Source: Aliivibrio sp. 1S175 (GTDB taxonomy: Bacteria > Pseudomonadota > Gammaproteobacteria > Enterobacterales > Vibrionaceae). Taken from it: 64,000 nucleotides of DNA. The notes under the pieces are model-generated. The model saw only the letters and a list, made by a program, of their open reading frames with translations, was not told the DNA's origin and did no database searches. The stretch is taken from positions 124,001 to 188,000 of the forward strand of contig NZ_MAJS01000046.1 in the NCBI RefSeq assembly GCF_001690985.1, given 5' to 3'. A program made the translations under genes and the position numbers. Position 1 is the first letter of the stretch; each line of letters starts with the position of its first letter. This document shows, one piece after another, positions 62,466-64,000 of this stretch.

Positions 62466-63266
62466 ATGGATGTAGATATCTTTCAAGTGGATTCATTCAC
62501 TACAGAAGCGTTTAAAGGAAATCCTGCTGGTGTATGTATTACAGAGCATGGATTAACAGAAGCGCTTATGTTGTCTATTGCTGAGGAAATGGGGGTTTCA
62601 GAAACGGCATTTCTTTCTCTTTTTGATATGAGGTTAAGGTGGTTTACTCCAGAAGTGGAAGTGGCTTTATGCGGTCATGGAACCTTGGCTGTTGCGCATA
62701 TATTAAAAGAAATAGGAATAGCGAGTATTGATGACACCATTATCTTTAATACCTTATCAGGAGTGTTGTCAGCAAAATTACAAGACTCAAGCATAGCACT
62801 CGATTTTCCTTCGACCGAGCTGACATTTACTGATAGTAAAAAGAAAGAATTGCTTCTACATTTAGGTATTGAAGAAAAAGACGTCGTATCATTTGGTCAA
62901 TTCGATACTAAAGATTTTATTGAAATTAAAAGTGAAGTGGCACTACGTAATCTTTCGCCTAATTTTGATGGATTAAAGAAACTGACTGGTCGTGGTGTGC
63001 TTGTTACTGCGGAATCATTATCTGATGAATTAGATTTTGTTTCTCGCTACTTTGCTCCGTGGGTAGGGATTAATGAAGACCCTGTTACGGGGTCTGCGCA
63101 TTGTGCTTTAACCGTGTATTGGGCAAAGAAATTAACGAAATCGTTCTTGAATGGTTATCAGGCTTCATCTCGTGGTGGCTATATAAGTACTGAATTATTA
63201 TCAACGGGTCGAATTAAGTTGATAGGCTCTGCTGTGACTACAATAAAAGGTAAAATGCGAATATAG
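62466..63266 (+). CDS. PhzF-family isomerase-like protein
   Basis: 266 residues. The two-lobed PhzF fold begins IFQVDSFTTEAFKGNPAGVC; MGVSETAFLSL carries the catalytic glutamate, and VALCGHGTLAVAHIL and NEDPVTGSAHCALTVYW are standard family motifs. The natural substrate is unknown; no phenazine genes are near. GAGGTCGGA precedes the ATG. Confidence 0.9.
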   Translation: MDVDIFQVDSFTTEAFKGNPAGVCITEHGLTEALMLSIAEEMGVSETAFLSLFDMRLRWFTPEVEVALCGHGTLAVAHILKEIGIASIDDTIIFNTLSGVLSAKLQDSSIALDFPSTELTFTDSKKKELLLHLGIEEKDVVSFGQFDTKDFIEIKSEVALRNLSPNFDGLKKLTGRGVLVTAESLSDELDFVSRYFAPWVGINEDPVTGSAHCALTVYWAKKLTKSFLNGYQASSRGGYISTELLSTGRIKLIGSAVTTIKGKMRI

Positions 63267-63314
63267 TCGCTATTTTATTTGGTATGTATATTAAGGAAAA
63301 TAGGGTGTTTATTC

Positions 63315-63824
63315 ATGGTTGTATGTGAAAGTGAAAGGCTAATTGTTCGTCACTTTACGTTAGATGATGCTGAGTTTGTCATTAAGCTATTAAATGATGA
63401 ATCCTTTATCCGTTATATTGCGGATAAGAACGTGCGTAATACAGCAGATGCTGAAAATTATTTACTTTCTGGTCCTATGGCAAGTTATGAGAAATTTGGT
63501 TTTGGGTTAAGTGTCGTTATGCTAAAAGAAAACCATACTCCGATTGGGATGTGTGGCTTACTTAAACGAAACGAATTAGCATCACCAGATCTTGGATATG
63601 CATTTTTACCTGCATATTGTGGCCAAGGTTACGCAGCAGAGGCGGCAAAGGCCGTACTTAGTGAAGGGATGACGCAATATTTGCTAGATAAAGTAGTAGC
63701 GGTGACGCTACCTACTAATGAACACTCTAATCGATTATTGCAACGAGTTGGCTTTAAGCAAACAGGTATGGTTGAGTTGTATGATTGTCAGAATAATTTA
63801 TATGAGTATGGTTTAAAGGAATAA
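63315..63824 (+). CDS. GNAT acetyltransferase (RimJ/RimL-like)
   Basis: 169 residues from the ATG at 63315, which begins the usual CESERLIVRHFTLDD start and has AGGGT upstream; an in-frame ATG at 63279 adds unlikely residues. LGYAFLPAYCGQGYAAEAAK is the acetyl-CoA motif and NEHSNRLLQRVGFKQTG the C-terminal part. Substrate unknown. Confidence 0.86.
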   Translation: MVVCESERLIVRHFTLDDAEFVIKLLNDESFIRYIADKNVRNTADAENYLLSGPMASYEKFGFGLSVVMLKENHTPIGMCGLLKRNELASPDLGYAFLPAYCGQGYAAEAAKAVLSEGMTQYLLDKVVAVTLPTNEHSNRLLQRVGFKQTGMVELYDCQNNLYEYGLKE

Positions 63825-63830
63825 TTAACG

Positions 63831-64000
63831 ATGAGTATTAATGTTAATTGGAAAGAAAAATGTCAGTTTACAGTGGTTACCAGTGGTGGATTTACACTCG
63901 ATATTGATTCTGAAAGTAAAAGTGCACCTTGTCCAACAGAGATACTGTTATCGGCTTTAGGTTCGTGTAGTGCAACAGATGTCGCTCTTTATTTTGAAGA
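63831..64000 (+). CDS. OsmC-family protein, 5' part (cut by window edge)
   Basis: ATG at 63831, open to the window end (56 codons). The start INVNWKEKCQFTVVTSGGFT and PCPTEILLSALGSCSATDVA match OsmC/YhfA proteins, with the peroxidatic-type cysteine region in GSCSATD. AAGGA lies upstream, 6 bases after the GNAT stop. Family members reduce organic hydroperoxides or are redox-linked. Confidence 0.82.
   Translation, partial: MSINVNWKEKCQFTVVTSGGFTLDIDSESKSAPCPTEILLSALGSCSATDVALYFE

Noticed and set aside
62466-63266. Phenazine biosynthesis gene
   Set aside because: PhzF-like proteins are widespread outside phenazine clusters and no other phz gene is near.
1-64000. CRISPR arrays, rRNA, tRNA, prophage modules or complete insertion sequences
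   Set aside because: No regularly spaced repeats, no cloverleaf or rRNA blocks noticed, no phage structural genes, and no complete transposase; only a recombinase fragment was found.

Overview
The window is a gene-dense, AT-rich bacterial chromosome segment. Its gene content (a membrane-bound periplasmic formate dehydrogenase locus, a GH19 chitinase, an MshA-type pilin, a BCCT transporter, VCR-like integron repeats and very many GNAT acetyltransferases) and its codon style point to a marine Vibrionaceae, most likely Aliivibrio (A. fischeri group). This assignment rests on recognition of protein families, not on a database search. I see no rRNA, tRNA, CRISPR array or prophage.

Region by region. 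0.1-3.6 kb: a DedA/LssY-type membrane protein, then a three-gene minus-strand unit of PepSY protein, PhoP-like regulator and PhoQ-like kinase. 3.9-7.8 kb: a BCCT transporter, a small unknown protein, and a secreted GH19 chitinase with two chitin-binding modules. 8-11.8 kb: metabolic and GNAT genes around a mercaptopyruvate sulfurtransferase. 12-18.7 kb: an unusual envelope cluster of an exported sulfatase, divergent from an outer-membrane porin-like protein, a DUF3604 lipoprotein, an anchored PpiC-type isomerase and a HupE/UreJ-type membrane protein. 18.7-32.3 kb: a glutathione transferase, a U32 protein, a large secreted phosphodiesterase-like protein, a DUF969-DUF979-pyroglutamyl peptidase operon, a chemoreceptor and an MltC-type transglycosylase.

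32.4-41.8 kb: the formate dehydrogenase locus. fdhD is divergent from DUF3305/DUF3306 genes. A near-consensus sigma-54 promoter with an upstream inverted repeat precedes a polyferredoxin, a TorD chaperone, a small Tat-target protein and FDH alpha (Cys type), beta and gamma. Together these would deliver, mature and anchor a periplasm-facing formate dehydrogenase feeding electrons to the quinone pool.

42-48.6 kb: an accessory island resembling integron cassettes without an integrase. It holds GNATs, a two-TM potassium channel, a TacAT-like toxin-antitoxin pair, a VOC protein, a frameshifted DUF4160 gene with its DUF2442 partner, an APH-like kinase and a Nudix protein. Five genes end in TAACAA and at least two attC/VCR-like sequences are visible, together with the 5' stub of a tyrosine recombinase.

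48.8-64 kb: a lone type IV prepilin, small cysteine-rich proteins, surface-polysaccharide genes (GT4, GT2, Wzx-like flippase), an EamA transporter, a GH3 glucan glucohydrolase, an O-acetyltransferase, DUF1090, PhzF, another GNAT and the start of an OsmC gene cut by the window edge.
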